A stretch of DNA of 64,000 nucleotides. Source: Bipolaris cookei (Eukaryota; Ascomycota; Dothideomycetes; Pleosporales; Pleosporaceae). The notes beneath the pieces are model-generated. The model saw nothing but the letters and a program-made list of their open reading frames with translations, was not told where the DNA came from and did no database searches. Location: contig NRSV01000007.1 in NCBI GenBank assembly GCA_002286855.1, positions 1 through 64,000 on the forward strand. The letters are read 5' to 3'. Every line of letters begins with the position of its first letter. The stretch's first letter is position 1. The position numbers and the translations under genes were made by a program. This document shows positions 23,076 through 35,475 of the stretch, piece by piece.

Positions 23076-26000
23076 GCAGGCATCCTGCTTGAATCAGCCT
23101 CATCGCACGATACCTGGGGCTTGGAATGCATCAAGCTTATGATTGTCGGGCGAAGCAACATGAGTGAGCCACATAGGTTGTCACGTTATGTTGTTGTTTT
23201 TTTGGACAGAAGCAAGTCAGCATTCGATCTTGGTGGCGCTGCTGGGCAGCAAGATCACATTGATAGTGGCTTGGATTTTTCTGTCGCACTAATAAAGACC
23301 AAGACCTGACGATGGAATGCTTGTCATGAGGCAAAACGAGACTACGAAGCCGGACGATTGACAAATTTTGGATTATGTGGGTGAAGCGTTTTTCCTTATT
23401 GCATTGCACCCTTGTCGGTTATGTTACGTACTTACATCGTCTGCTCCTCCCTTTCCCGTTTGTCCTGAATGTAACATATGTTTCTTCGCCGTTCTCTTCT
23501 TCTCTGACTTGTAACTGCGTTTAAAGGCATTGCCTACCTAATCCTCTAATCCTCTGCTTACCCATCATTCCATGTTCCATACATTTGGTTTCCATCCGTT
23601 GATATGATTTTCCTTGGCATCCCTCCCCCACTGTTTGGTTGTACAGACATGTAGGGATTGATAGTCCTGTCCCTCACCTGCATCCAGTCTCACACCCTTG
23701 AACAGAGTGGGGGCGACTACCAAAAACCCCGGTTCGGTTTACCGTGTTCATTCAGAAGCAATACACCTAAGAGGCAATTCCTTGTGAGGAGAAGCATCAT
23801 AGCCAGCTCACCGTGACCGGCTGATTGTTCAATAGTATCTTGGTCAACAAATACATCCCGTATGCAAGGCTATCCACGCAATCAGAAGAGATGGAAGATG
23901 AATCCGGCCATTGCCGTTTGCCGGAGATATAGTTCGCCATGATGCAGACCCACCTTTTTTCTACGCCATCGAAGAATTGACCTAAACCCTCTTGAGAAAG
24001 AAGCAACGTTTACCTTTACGTATAAGGTCCACGGGCACATTTTGATTCCCGTTCCTGGTGAAATACGCTTTCCGGTAGGAATCCCGAGAAGTCGGCTTTG
24101 CCGGGTGCCTCATGGCACATGGAGCCCAACCGACCAAGAGTATCCTGCTCCGTATCCACTCGCTGTTTTCCCCCGTTTGCGCTACGGACGAAACCTTTTT
24201 GTGTGTGCCACCCAATAGGACCCGCACGGATACGTACACTTACACATGGCAAAGCAGCGCCACGGCGTGATTATCTACTCCTGGCAGTTGTATGCTGTGG
24301 TGGTGAAGCCTTCTGTCCAGGCAGAAAATAACACGTTGAACAAAACATTCTAGACCTGGCCGCTGGGTCCTAACACATGCGCATCTAGAACCTACGATGC
24401 CCATACCCATGATCCCTACCAAAGCACGTGCATAACCAAAATTCACGATACATACGCATCAAGGGTCAGCATGCAATTTTGCGGTTTTGCCCATGAGGGA
24501 CTGTGCACGCTGGCCCAAGATTACGGTGTGTTTGCGTGTGCCGTTGTGGCGGTGTACGCGCTATACCGCCTTCGACTAGTCTTGCAGGGATGTCAAGACA
24601 TGTGTCGTGCTCGCCCATGGGCTTTGGTGGGATGATCTCAGGAGGACAAGGTATACTAGTAAAAAGGGACTCCACAGCGCCTTGTCTGTTTCTGTGTCTA
24701 CATATGTACACATGCGTACGATAAAAGCGAGTAATGGTACTGCATCTCTCTTGCGGGAATACTTGCCCGAAAGCTTTCCAGTACGGAGAAGCCGACGACT
24801 TTCGCTTCTTCTACTCTTAGACCTTTCTAGCGGTGTGGGGACATGGGGGGATGAGGATCAAGGAGCAAAAATATCAACATGGAGAAAAAGCAAAAACGCA
24901 AACTTGGGGGTTGCAAGAGCGGGATGAATGGAGCCTTTGAAAACAAAATCAGAGGCGTAGGGGGCTCTTGCACTGACTGACACTGTACATGCAGATAAAA
25001 ACTGTATACTATTGCTTTTCCTCTCCACTATATCTAGCACAAGCTCTGATATATACCCTCTGCCAAGTGCCTGATTCTCCCTCAGCCACGCTTTCGACCC
25101 TTCTTCACCTGTCTGCCCATTTTCTTTCTTTTTCCAACCCGCAACATTACACAAACAGTGGAGAATGGAAAAGCGCCAAATGTCGGCTTATCCACCCAAT
25201 ACGTGGTAGTAGCTTGGTCCAAACTTTATGCTTTTGGGCAGCAATCACTCTCTTCTGCTGGCCCAACGTTGTACATGACAAGTTCGCACGTCCTGGCAAT
25301 AAAAAGGACTCACGGTCCATCCCCAGTTCTTTGCGCCATCCAGCTGACAAATCTTCTTAAAACCTTATCACGTAAAATATTTACATGTACATATGGCGTG
25401 TGTTTGTGTGTGGATATGGGACAAGGACGGGACTGAGCTTTTGCTTTTGGGACTATCGACTGCGAAAAAAAAAACTCCGGAGGGGGTCCTCTCAGCACTT
25501 GTTTCGCCTCATTTTTGGCGAGATTGAGCGGCAGGATAGCAAAAATAGAGAGAGAGAGATGTGTAGAGACAATACCGAGGTTACCAAGATGCGCTTATCT
25601 GGGCTTGACCGCCTCGTTGGAGTGGGAATGGTGTTGCGATGTGTGAGACGGGAAAAAGCAAAGAAAAAGAAAGGAAAAGAGTGGTAGGGGTCAAAAGCAT
25701 GTGGCCCTGGATAGATAACTTTGCAGCATCTACGTTGGTTCGGTCAGATATCGACACCGCTGATCTGTTTGTTTGTTTTTCTGGGTTTCCGGGCGACGTT
25801 CACCGCTGAGGGATGTGAGGTGCTAGGGTGTGTAGATGTATGACGACACTATATGGTAGTGTGAACTGGGTAGGTGTAGGATACAGTAGTGTTGTTTTTG
25901 AGTGTCGGCCTTTTTTTTAATGAGATTGAAGTGGGTTGGCAGGGAGGAGGTAAAGTATACGGATATGCATATCCTGGTCTTTCTCCAAGAACCAAATGTG

Positions 26001-26363
26001 ACAAGTCTTGATGCATGTGTTCTTATCTGGAATAAGATATGTTGGGTGAGGCTCCAAGTGTGTATTTAGTATATGTGACTTTTCTTTTTTTCCAAGATAT
26101 CCATACAGGTCAGTATTGAATATGTGATCTCTGTAGTTCCCAAGAGAAATACTTCCACCTCAAGTTTCTACCTGCCAAGCCCCACATATGCAGTCAACAG
26201 ATACCGCGAGGTTAAATATCACGAGGGCAGAATCTTTTTACGCAAACAAGTCTCAATAAGGTAAAAATCAATTCTCTCTCTTCATAACCGCTAGTTACCA
26301 AATATACTCAAATTACCACACCACTCAAATCTTCCACCCGTTCAAAAATCTATCCCATATTAT
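23076..26363. other. Convergent gene-free stretch, 3.3 kb
   Basis: This lies between the 3' ends of the YTH and beta-glucosidase genes. It holds only short open frames without domains and T- and GT-rich tracts around 25,380-26,100. Both 3' UTRs must be here. Confidence 0.55.
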
Positions 26364-28974
26364 TTAAATCTTTAACCCCCTTACTCCCTCAACTGCAACC
26401 TCAATAAGCTCATCCACATGCCCCGCACTCTGTGCAAAAGAAAACTCATACAACCCCTTCTCCACCACCCACTCCTTGGCCTCCTCATCAAAATACGCAA
26501 AATCCCTATTCGCACACTGCAACTTAACCTCTTTCTTCTCCCCAGACAGCAAAACCACCTTCTCAAACGCCGCAAGCGTCTTGACCGGATGCTCAGGTGA
26601 CTTTTCTTTCCTCCCAACATACAACTGTACAACCGTAGCACCAGCCACGCTTCCGGTATTTGTGACAGTAGCAGTAGCAGCAAAAATGCCAGAAGAAGTC
26701 TCTGTAACAGCTGCGTTGGAGATAGAATACGTCGTGTACGAGAGCCCGAATCCAAACGGGAAATGCACTTTTCCCTTACCAACACAATCGTAATGTCTGT
26801 ATCCCACGAAAACGCCTTCTGCGTACTTGACAATGAGCTGACCGCTCTCATCTCTCTCGCCTGGGAAATTGCCGTAGGCAGGCGCGTCCTCGATGCGTTT
26901 GGGCCAGGAGATGGGGAGGTGGCCAGAGGGGTTCACGGCGCCGGAAAGGATGTCCGCAATGGCGTTTCCGGCTTCTTGACCGGGGAACCAGGCTTGTACG
27001 AAGGCAGCGACGTTGTCGAGCCAGGGTAAGGCGACGGCTACGCCGGTGGAGTTTACTACTATGGTTTTAGGGTTGACGGAGGATACGGCGTCGATGAGCT
27101 TGTCTTGTGTGCCTTCGCGCGGTAAGTAGAAGCTGGCTTGGTCTTGGCCTTCGGTTTCCCAGACGGGAGTGTGGCCGGTGAAGACGATGGCGTAGTCGCA
27201 GTCTTTTGCGAGGTCTTGGGCTTCGGCGGCGAGGTCCTTGTCGTGCTCTTCTTCGTACATGAAGCCTAGCCTGAAGCCTGGGAGGCCGTCGAGGATACCA
27301 GCGTCGTCATTGCTGCCGCTTGGTGGTTTGGAAATGATCTCGATCTTGTAGCATGCGCCTTTTGTAAAAGGTATGCGGAACTCATTCTCGGGGTTGCCGC
27401 CGAAGAGGAAACCCATGGCATCGGGTGAGTTGTGCGTTTGCTCGAAAACGACTTTGTCGTTGATGCATACAGTCGTTGGGCCGATACCTGAGCATCCAAG
27501 ATAATGCGAGCCAGACTCGGTGGGGGTAAAATTTGCAGCAAATAAGACCTCACTATGCTTGGCCTGATGTTCCAGCAGAGGAGAGAATGCAGCCTCTTTG
27601 ATACCATGGGCGGTTTTGATCGGCTTGTTTTTGTTGTCTTTGTCAAAAAGTTTCATCGTCCATCCATCATTTCCCTCAACATCTCTACAGCCTTTTGATA
27701 GAGGGGGAATGAGACGGTACGCTGCTGCACCCTTGGCGAACTTGAACTCTACGTCGTCGCCATATGCAGATTTGAGGCCTTCTTCCGGCGTGATGCGGTA
27801 GTGAGCATTCAAAGACGCACTACCACCGCCATGGATGAGAGCTTCCTTGGCCAGGCCAAAAAGCCCAATCTTCTTGCCTTTGACTTGCTCTTTTCTGAGC
27901 GGCAAAACACCATCGTTCTTCAACAGCGTGATTCCCTGTCCGGCAACATCGCGGATGAGCTTGCAATGCTTCGGGTCGACTACAGACCGTTCTGGTGGTA
28001 TCTCTGGGCTTTCGAACGCTCCTACCTTCTCAATCAGGTTCAAAACGTTCCTCGCTCGCTCAGTGATGGTAGCTTCTGTAACTTCGCCCTTCTTAACCGC
28101 CTCAGTCACTGCTTCGACGCTACGCCATCTTGTTGGTCCAGGCATCTCAAGGTCTAGTCCAGCATTCAATGAGTCAGCTGTAGAGTTTGTGCCACCCCAA
28201 TCACTCATAATAAGGCCATTCCAGTCCCATTCGCCACGCAGAATTTGCTTTAACAAGAAATCGTTTGAGTCCGCATGTGTGCCGTTGACCTTGTTATACG
28301 ATGTCATAACGGCAAGAGGATTGGCTTCTTTGATAGTGATCTCAAAAGGCTTCATGTAAATTTCTCTCAGCGCACGTTCCGAGACAATCTCATTGACTCG
28401 CAGACGATCCGTCTCTTGCTCGTTTGCCGCAAAGTGCTTGATCGTTGCTGCAATACCTTTCTCCTGGAGTCCATTCACAACATTGGCAGCCATCTTTCCG
28501 GCTAGATATGGATCCTCAGAGAATGATTCGAAGTTCCTGCCACCGAGTGGGTGCCTGTGGTTGCACATGGTGGGTGCGAGTCTATGATCAGACTGTTAAT
28601 AATGCCCATATACTACGCAGAAGTACACATACAGCACTCTCGCGCTCTTAGTCTTGGTTTCCTCTGCCAAGGCATGGCCAATCCGCTTTCCGTTTGCAAG
28701 ATCCCATGTTGCGGCCGTGCATACGGCAGCAGGGAAACAGGCAGCTCGTATTCCTCCGGTAAAGACTCCACCACGTGCGCCATTCGGTCCATCGCTGGTC
28801 TTCCGATTGTCAGGTACGATGCACGCTTATTGCTATAGTTGCAAGCCATACCTTGATAGCAGGAACGCCTTTTTCTGGGATTGGAACTGTTTCCCAAAAG
28901 TCCTTGCCAGCAAGGAGAGTAATCTTCTCTTCCAGTGTCAGAGACTGGAGAGTAGTCTCAACTTTTGAGCTCAT
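26364..28974 (-). CDS. GH3 beta-glucosidase with PA14 domain, no signal peptide
   Basis: Exons are 28852-28974, 28633-28799 and 26364-28581 (introns 52 and 51 bp). The 835-residue protein matches the bglH/bglI class of fungal GH3 enzymes, which hydrolyse terminal beta-glucosyl residues of cello-oligosaccharides or glucosides. Visible features: TSDGPNGARGG and PLGGRNFESFSEDP in the TIM-barrel domain; the nucleophile Asp224 in LIMSDWGG; an inserted PA14 carbohydrate-binding module (roughly 400-550, with SGSHYLGCSG); the second GH3 domain with TGHTPVWETEGQDQ; and a C-terminal fibronectin-III-like domain (FPFGFGLSYTTY..). The N-terminus MSSKVETTLQSLTLEEK starts directly in the catalytic domain. 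The lack of a signal peptide points to an intracellular enzyme or non-classical export. Confidence 0.93.
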
Positions 28975-29804
28975 GGCTGTAGTCCTGTAACGAGATACAG
29001 CCGTGGTCAGGAATTTGAGACTGAGACTGAGAAAAAGAGGGTATAAATGCTTTTTGCTACATGCAGCCGGGATGCAAAATATACGTTGCGAGTATCACCG
29101 CTCGGTACCTTTTCTTCAGGGTGCAGCCCTCCAAATCTTATGTACCTAAGTTTCACCCGCTCCACCCCATCCCGTTCGGGCTGTTTGGCCGTCTTTCCGA
29201 TAGGTATGCTGTTATCCCACCAACCTGTTCATCGCGACACGGCAGTGTGGAGAAGCACAGATATGTACCATTGGCCGATTTTAGAAGCCAACATAGCGGG
29301 ACTGGCTATGTGTACCGAGGTTTTGCCATTCGGACAACATGATTCGTTCTCGGACAGGTTTCGCTCGGCATCTTATGGATGAGCCGAAGAATAGCCTCAA
29401 ACGCGGCAAGTTTCCACCCACTCAGCGTCAGATGACTAGGAAACGTGGGGTGCAAGCTTACATATGCTGAGGAGAGTATGAATGGCACAAATGGATGAAG
29501 TGGGAGGGTTGCAAGAGGGAAGTTGCTTGCTCCCACAGCTTAGTCAGCTCTGGATACGGAACTCTTCCGAGGCTCCATCCGGAACGATAGCGGAACCCAC
29601 GTGTGCTTGGCTGGTACCCTGTCAAGGTGAACTTTGTTATGTATCCACTGAATACGTCACGTCCTGTAGACGCTAGTGTTCCTATTCTGCACACTTTCAT
29701 TTTGTCCTATACAACGTTCTATCCTTCGTTTCACATCTACAAGGCGGTTGTCTCGTTGTTAAATTATCTTCTTTTACATTTTGATTATAATTGTGAAGAG
29801 CAAA
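28975..29804. other. Divergent promoter region, GH3 gene and AIG1-like gene
   Basis: About 830 bp between two divergent start codons. No coding signal was seen. I did not find regulatory sites that I would defend. Confidence 0.55.
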
Positions 29805-30979
29805 ATGGCATCCAAAAAGTCAGCGGAGATCAAGCCCACGTCGGGCCGGCGGCATCCGCTCCAACGATTTGAGTCTCCATCCAAAGGATTTTCAGGTGCT
29901 GTGCATGTGAGTTTCAGAACCGTGTTATCGTGAGAAAACAAGATAAACTTCATTTGCTGATAAACTGGGATGTAGGTCCTTGGCCTGATCAGTTTCTACC
30001 TATCTTTCAAATTGTACGTGCTTCTACAAAGGCAGAACCAAAAAGAAAGAAACTAACACATCAAAGTTTGGCCGATAACCCAAATGTCTTTGTAAGGTTT
30101 TTTACAGTTCGCAAAGTACTGTTACACAAGTATTCTAACATGCCGGTTAGAGTTCCTCATTTGGGTGGCATCTCCAGTTCCTGACCATACTCGGCCTCTC
30201 CATCTCTACTCTAACCTTCATCGTCGCCCTTTTGGCGGACCTGACATCCACAGCCTTGGGCCAATCCCCGGACATGCCTTCCGACCCACCCGCTGCAGCT
30301 CTCTCGTCGCACCTCTTTAGGTTGAAGAACTATCTAGCGTTGGTCGCAGCACCAATGGAAATCACCATTTCAGTGCTTTACTGGACAATAAAGGCCATTG
30401 ATGGGAAACTGCTTGTGAGCCCGTGTGTATAGCTCTTTTTTTACTTACCCAAAGCATTGCTGTCGTCAAAACGATAGTAGTTGGTCAAAATGAATAGGGT
30501 TGACGCAGATATTACAGAGAAATACCATTACCGCCCGTTTTCTATGATATTGGATTTCATCTCGTGCCTGCTGTTGTTCTTACAATAGACTCTCTCCTGC
30601 TTTCCCCTCCATGGCCCACAACGCCCATGAACGAGTCGGCGCCCATGATTACTCTTTCTCTTTCTACCATTGTCGCCTTTTCCTATTGGATCTGGATCGT
30701 AAGTCATGAACTTCTTGACATTTCATATATTTCTTCGCTTCTCTAACAATGACTTAGGAAATCTGCTACTCCCAAAATGGCTTTTACCCGTATCCAATCT
30801 TCCAGCTTCTTACCACCAGTCAGCGCGTGGGCTTATTCGTGGTAAGTGGAGTCATTATGTGGGTTGTTGGCGGGGGCTTGAGAATTGCCTACGCCAAGGT
30901 GAATGGGTACGAGAGTGTTGAGCATCTAGACAAAGTGAGGAGGAGTAAGGTTATGGGTGGAAGCGGAAAGTGGGAGTAA
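29805..30979 (+). CDS. FAR-17a/AIG1-like multi-pass membrane protein
   Basis: Six exons are inferred: 29805-29906, 29976-30013, 30067-30091, 30151-30422, 30518-30698 and 30758-30979 (introns 69, 53, 59, 95 and 59 bp). The joined frame gives 279 residues. The N-terminus is basic (GRRHPLQRFESPSKG). About six hydrophobic segments follow, e.g. FLTILGLSISTLTFIVALLA and PAVVLTIDSLLLSPPW. The FAR-17a/AIG1 family includes human AIG1 and ADTRP, threonine hydrolases of fatty-acid esters of hydroxy fatty acids. Thr67 in QFLTIL and His160 in DIGFHLVPAV lie where the family's catalytic Thr and His are found. The substrate in fungi is unknown. Exon 3 is only 25 bp, so the 5' structure relies on frame and on the match to the family. 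I see no internal stop once spliced. Confidence 0.87.
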
Positions 30980-31592
30980 ATGTTAAGAAGAGGCATGGAG
31001 TATGAGAAGCTGGATAAAGAGTAGAAGGAACCAAGTATTCTGGGCACATTGTCCGAAAAAAAGACGCATCCACAGATATCGGACGAGAATCGGTATAGGA
31101 ACAGGAAAAGCCAATTGGAAGAGAGTAGAGTAATTGTAGAGATGAAATTAGAAGCCGCTCGGGAGTATATGGACATGCATGTGGTGCACAGCAGTGTGTT
31201 CATTAAACAAGGCATTGAAACACATCGAGGTAGATTCTATCACAGCTACTTTATTAACGATGAAGACGTAAAAGCAGCGATACTATACATGCCCACCAGC
31301 TGTTCATCAGCAACCCATGTTCGTGAGAAAAATTGAACAGTAGGGAACAGTATAGAAATGAGAGAGGACATGTCTGAGTATCTTTCCAGTGATCTTTTCA
31401 GCCTGCCACTCTTTAAATATATCGTAGTCGACGGTATAGGATACGACAATAAATTGTATGATATCATGCAAAAGCGGAGCACTAAAATTTCTTTAAGAGA
31501 AGACGCCCTAAGCATGAGTTTGTAAACGCATCGGGAATGCTATGCCAAGTTGTAGGTATCGCATTGAGAGTTCGACATGACATGGTAATCCT
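30980..31592. other. Convergent intergenic, no gene seen
   Basis: AT-rich 613 bp between the 3' ends of the AIG1-like and zinc-finger genes. No coding signal. Confidence 0.6.
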
Positions 31593-33085
31593 TTAGCTCG
31601 TAGACGGAGAAGGCGGCGCAGTGATAGTGCGTTGGTCGTCGTCATCGTCATCTTGGTCGTGTTGCGGGTAGTCACTAGCCGCATTGTACAAGTGGGTGCT
31701 GTACTGGAAGCCCCGGTGATCAGGGCCTAGGTCATAGGCGTAAGTAGGGTACTGGTAGCTAGTACTCTGATGGCTATGGACGTTGCCATAAGCTGTTTGA
31801 TGAAATGAGGGCATGATGTTCTCCTTGTTATCGTATTGAAACGAATCATTGAAAGGCTTGTAAGTATGGAAGGGAGCTACTGGACTCGGCGAGGGCTGAC
31901 GTGTGAAGGCAGATGTAAGATAGGTCATATTGCTAGGCTGTGAGAATGAAACAGCACTGTCATTTTGGAAGACATCAAACCGCTTTCGCTTTGATGCGCG
32001 AGTTCGATTGCTAGTGCGGCCATAATCTTCATCGTACTGGTTGTGATCCAGGAAGGGGAGTGCAGGGCGGTTTGATTGTCTGGAACGACGAGAGGTGTTG
32101 ACATCGAGATGTGCGAGTGCAGGACGCGTGAGCATGGGAGGAGAGCTCTCAGATTTGACCTCGACCTCGTCTTCATCAGATTCAGAACATGAGATTCTTC
32201 GTTGTCGCTTGAACGTCCCCAAAGGAGTGAAAATGAGCTCTGTTGCTTCAACGTCCAAGGAGTTGAGCTCTAACTGTGCAACAACAGAACCGTCTTTCTT
32301 TTGGTTTCTCTTGCGGCGCATCTCCGGGGTAGCTGAATCAAAAATGTCCATCCCAGGCCAGTACACACCCTTGAGCTTGGTTGACTCGCTGACAGCCATT
32401 GGGTCTGCTATATCTGCAGGATCATCCTCAATCGCACAAGAAGCCGCTGCATATTGGTATGATCGCCGCCTCTCGCTTGGGTCCGAGTATTCACTCGAGG
32501 TCTCATAGTCGGGGTTCGTGTAGCTTTGAGAGCTGGCGCGCGATTCTGTAGACCAGTGTTGCATATGGGGCGCGAAAGTGTTGCGGTTACGAAGGACTGG
32601 GCCTGTGGTTTGCGAGACGGGTGAAGGCGATTGCTCCACCTTTATCGCTGTATGCTGGCGCTGCTGCTCTGCGAGACGGGGATCGAGAAAGTTGCTGGCG
32701 GCGGCAGCGCGACGAACAGGACGTAGCACAGGAGCCTCGATCTTGGGCGTTGAAGTGGAACGGGCTACAGGTTAGTGAAGTTAGCAACATTGTCATGCGA
32801 TGGGCCGCAGACATTATGGGCTATACCAGCTGGCCGTGCCCGAGTGCGACGTTTGTCCTTTTGATTCATCCGCTCCGACATGAGCTCCTCAACAGACCAC
32901 TCAGCGTACCATTGGTCGTATGCCTCGATGAGTTGGCGGGACGATTGTTCATTGGTGGAGCGGACCTTGACCTTGTAGTAGTTGGATAAGTGGCCCTTGC
33001 TGGCGATGTGGGTAAGTAGATGAGAGACATCGCTAAAATTTGGTTTCTTGGGACAGATGTTGCAGTGAAGCGGTATGTTAGCCAT
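31593..33085 (-). CDS. Fungal protein with one N-terminal C2H2-like zinc finger
   Basis: Exons are 32827-33085 and 31593-32764, joined over a 62-bp intron with a GTATAG donor, CTAAC branches and a TGTAG acceptor. The 476-residue product starts MANIPLHCNIC with Cys8 and Cys11, then FSDVSHLLTHIASKGH, giving His22, His26 and His32. This is a C2H2/U1-like zinc finger at the extreme N-terminus. It is followed by a helical basic stretch (SERMNQKDKRRTRARP). The remaining ~370 residues are polar and disordered, with acidic patches (SESDEDEVEVKSE), KRKRF as a possible nuclear localisation signal, and an Asp-rich tail. I infer a nuclear protein, perhaps in RNA or chromatin binding. I do not recognise a named orthologue. 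Confidence 0.82.
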
Positions 33086-33826
33086 GCCGGACGATTGCAG
33101 AGGTCGCAGTCTGCTAAGGAGAAACTGCAGCGTGGACGCTGGCGTTTGTAAGGAGCGTAACTGGAGCAGACACAAGAGCAGTACAGCGGCACAGCAGCAA
33201 ATGCGAAAAGTTGCGAAAGGAGCGGGCTGGCAGAGGAGAAGGCGAAGTGACAGTGGAAGGCCTGCTCATGAGAGGTTCAATGCAGAGATGGCTGCCGACC
33301 GCTGCGGTAGCTCCAACCCATGGCCTGAGCAAGTTAAAGTAGAGAAAGAGACGGAAGCACTCGCCGTCAAGGCATGGGGGAAGGCACACAGTATCTGCAG
33401 ACGAGGGGAAAGTTTGTTGGCCGTGTTCTAGCAGGCAGAGCACGTGGAGAGGCTCGGTACTGACAAAAGAGGCAGCCGCCGTTACTTTCCTCCCGCTTTG
33501 TGTCTCAGCGCCTATAGAGAAGACGTGAGGTATTAGATAGCGGGAGGGCAATGGCAGGAGACTAGACTGCGCATGCACATGAAATGTCATGGTATAGAGA
33601 TGCAAGCAGTCGCTCAAGAGCTGGATGCATCTAATGACAGGCGACATGTACATAGTGAGTGCAGACATTTACAACTTGCACTGAGCAGATACGAGAAGAG
33701 GTCTGACGCAGACTTGATCTATGGCATTGCCGGTCACTTACCTAAGCATCTACGAGTCACAGATCGAGGCATGCAGCTATTTCCTGGTCAGTGGCTCTGT
33801 TCAGGACACGTGAGAGCAAGCACATA
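33086..33826. other. Intergenic between zinc-finger gene and BET2
   Basis: About 740 bp; it should hold the zinc-finger gene promoter and the BET2 3' UTR. Minus-strand open frames here have no recognisable domain. Confidence 0.5.
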
Positions 33827-34980
33827 CTAGACGGGATCTACCTCTTCAAGGCCTGGGTATTTGAGAAGACTTAGACCAGCAATGCCGAAGACGGTATGGA
33901 AGACATCGACCATGTCGCCCGGACGGTCTGCGAGGCCACCTAGCTCCGGGTCCTACAGACATCAGATGCAAGCCCGAGCATAGATAGACGGCTACGTACC
34001 TGGCACTGCAAGATGAACTGCGTCAACTTGGTGCCGTCTATCCAGTGCAGCTTGTCCAGCATGGCCATGCTGCTCATGACCCACCAGCTGTAGCAGACGT
34101 CTTCCTTCTTCTCTGGCCGTCCGTTCAGGCCACCATTTTTGAGCTGTCGCTCGCTCAGCCATGCGGCGAGCTTTTGGTGGTTGACAAGGTCGAGTCTACC
34201 TGCGATGGTCAGTGCACCAACGCATGTGAACACCTGCCCAGCGTGCGACTCGGCACCAGGGCTGGTCCCGTAGCCACCATCAAAGTTGGCGCACGAATGC
34301 ACGTATTGAGCCGCTTTTGCAACATCGACCAGATTGAGCAGTCCCATGAGCGAGAGGGCATTTAGTGCACCGTATAGGAAGCGAGTATCCTGCTCGCCCC
34401 AATCGTCACCTGCAAATGTGCCCGTTTGGGAATCCTGCAAGTTTGCAATGACTAGACATGGCATGAGTGCGACTATTACTCGTCGTGTGAGGACGGCCGG
34501 CAACGCGCGAGCAACTTACACTGTCCAACCTTGTGGCGGCCGCCGGGAATGCGCTCGTCAAGCTCGGCAAAAGCGTCTAGCGTAGCCAGTATCTGGACGG
34601 CACTCACAGTGTAGAGCATGTGTGCATCGTGGCCGGGGGCAGCACCGAAGCCGCCGTCGGGGTGCAAGCAGGAGAACACGAAGTCCAGAATGCTAGCCTT
34701 GGGGAGGGCATGGGGATGACCGAGGAGGTGCAGGGCCGTCAGCCCCCAGTAGAGGCCGTTGAGGCGCAAGTGCTCAGTGAGCCAGTACTCGAGCTCGTCT
34801 TTGCGCTGGAGCGGGTCAGCGCGGGATTTGAGGGCCGGGTGCTTGCGCGGCCAGGCAAAAGCAGGACGCACGCACAGTGTCGAGGCTCTGGATGTAGCGG
34901 ACGTGCTTGTCGACAAAGAGAAGCATCTGGTCGGGCATGGCCGTCGTAGCAGCACGCCCGGGCCCAGAAACAAGAGACAT
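33827..34980 (-). CDS. BET2: Rab geranylgeranyltransferase (type II) beta subunit
   Basis: Four exons are inferred: 34876-34980, 34520-34805, 34000-34451 and 33827-33952 (introns 70, 68 and 47 bp). The 322-residue protein is the normal length. With the alpha subunit (Bet4) and escort protein it attaches geranylgeranyl groups to Rab GTPases. The prenyltransferase repeats are clear: YWLTEHLRLNGLYWGLTAL, then HPDGGFGAAPGHDAHMLYT, TFAGDDWGEQDTRFLYGAL, NFDGGYGTSPGAESHAGQ and NGGLNGRPEKKEDVCYSW. The zinc ligands are visible as Asp in DDWGEQDTRF, Cys in EDVCYSW and His in MVDVFHTVFG. The first donor is GTGCGT, weaker than usual, but the junction reads LDT-RKDELEYW exactly as the family does. Confidence 0.95.
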
Positions 34981-35442
34981 GTTAGAGACGGGGGCGCGGT
35001 TGTGGTGGGAGGAAGGGATCTAGTGCTTGAGTGACGGGTTACAGGTGTGGTGCATTGGTGTCAAGCTTCAGTGCTTGCGTCGGACGACAGGGGTGGGCCT
35101 GAGGCAGCTCGGAGCGGGCGAGGGAGTCTGAAGATGTCTGAAACAAGGCTTGGCAGGCCGCTCATGGATGCAGCATGCGTGCGTGACATGGAGCCATGGA
35201 TATACATGCACTTAGACTTTGCACGGCACGGCACGGCACTGCGCTGCGCTGTCCTCGGCGCTTGGTGTACTTGTGTGCATACATACGTACAGAGACACTT
35301 ACATAGATACAGACATGTGTGCATACACACATGCAGTGTACCCGCTCCTTGGCATGGTGAAGTGGTTGCCCCGCCAGCCTATGCGGGCCCTCTGGCGACA
35401 CATTTCAGGGGAGAGAGAAATAGAGGCTTGATATGTGTGGCG

Positions 35443-35475
<33 letters not shown>

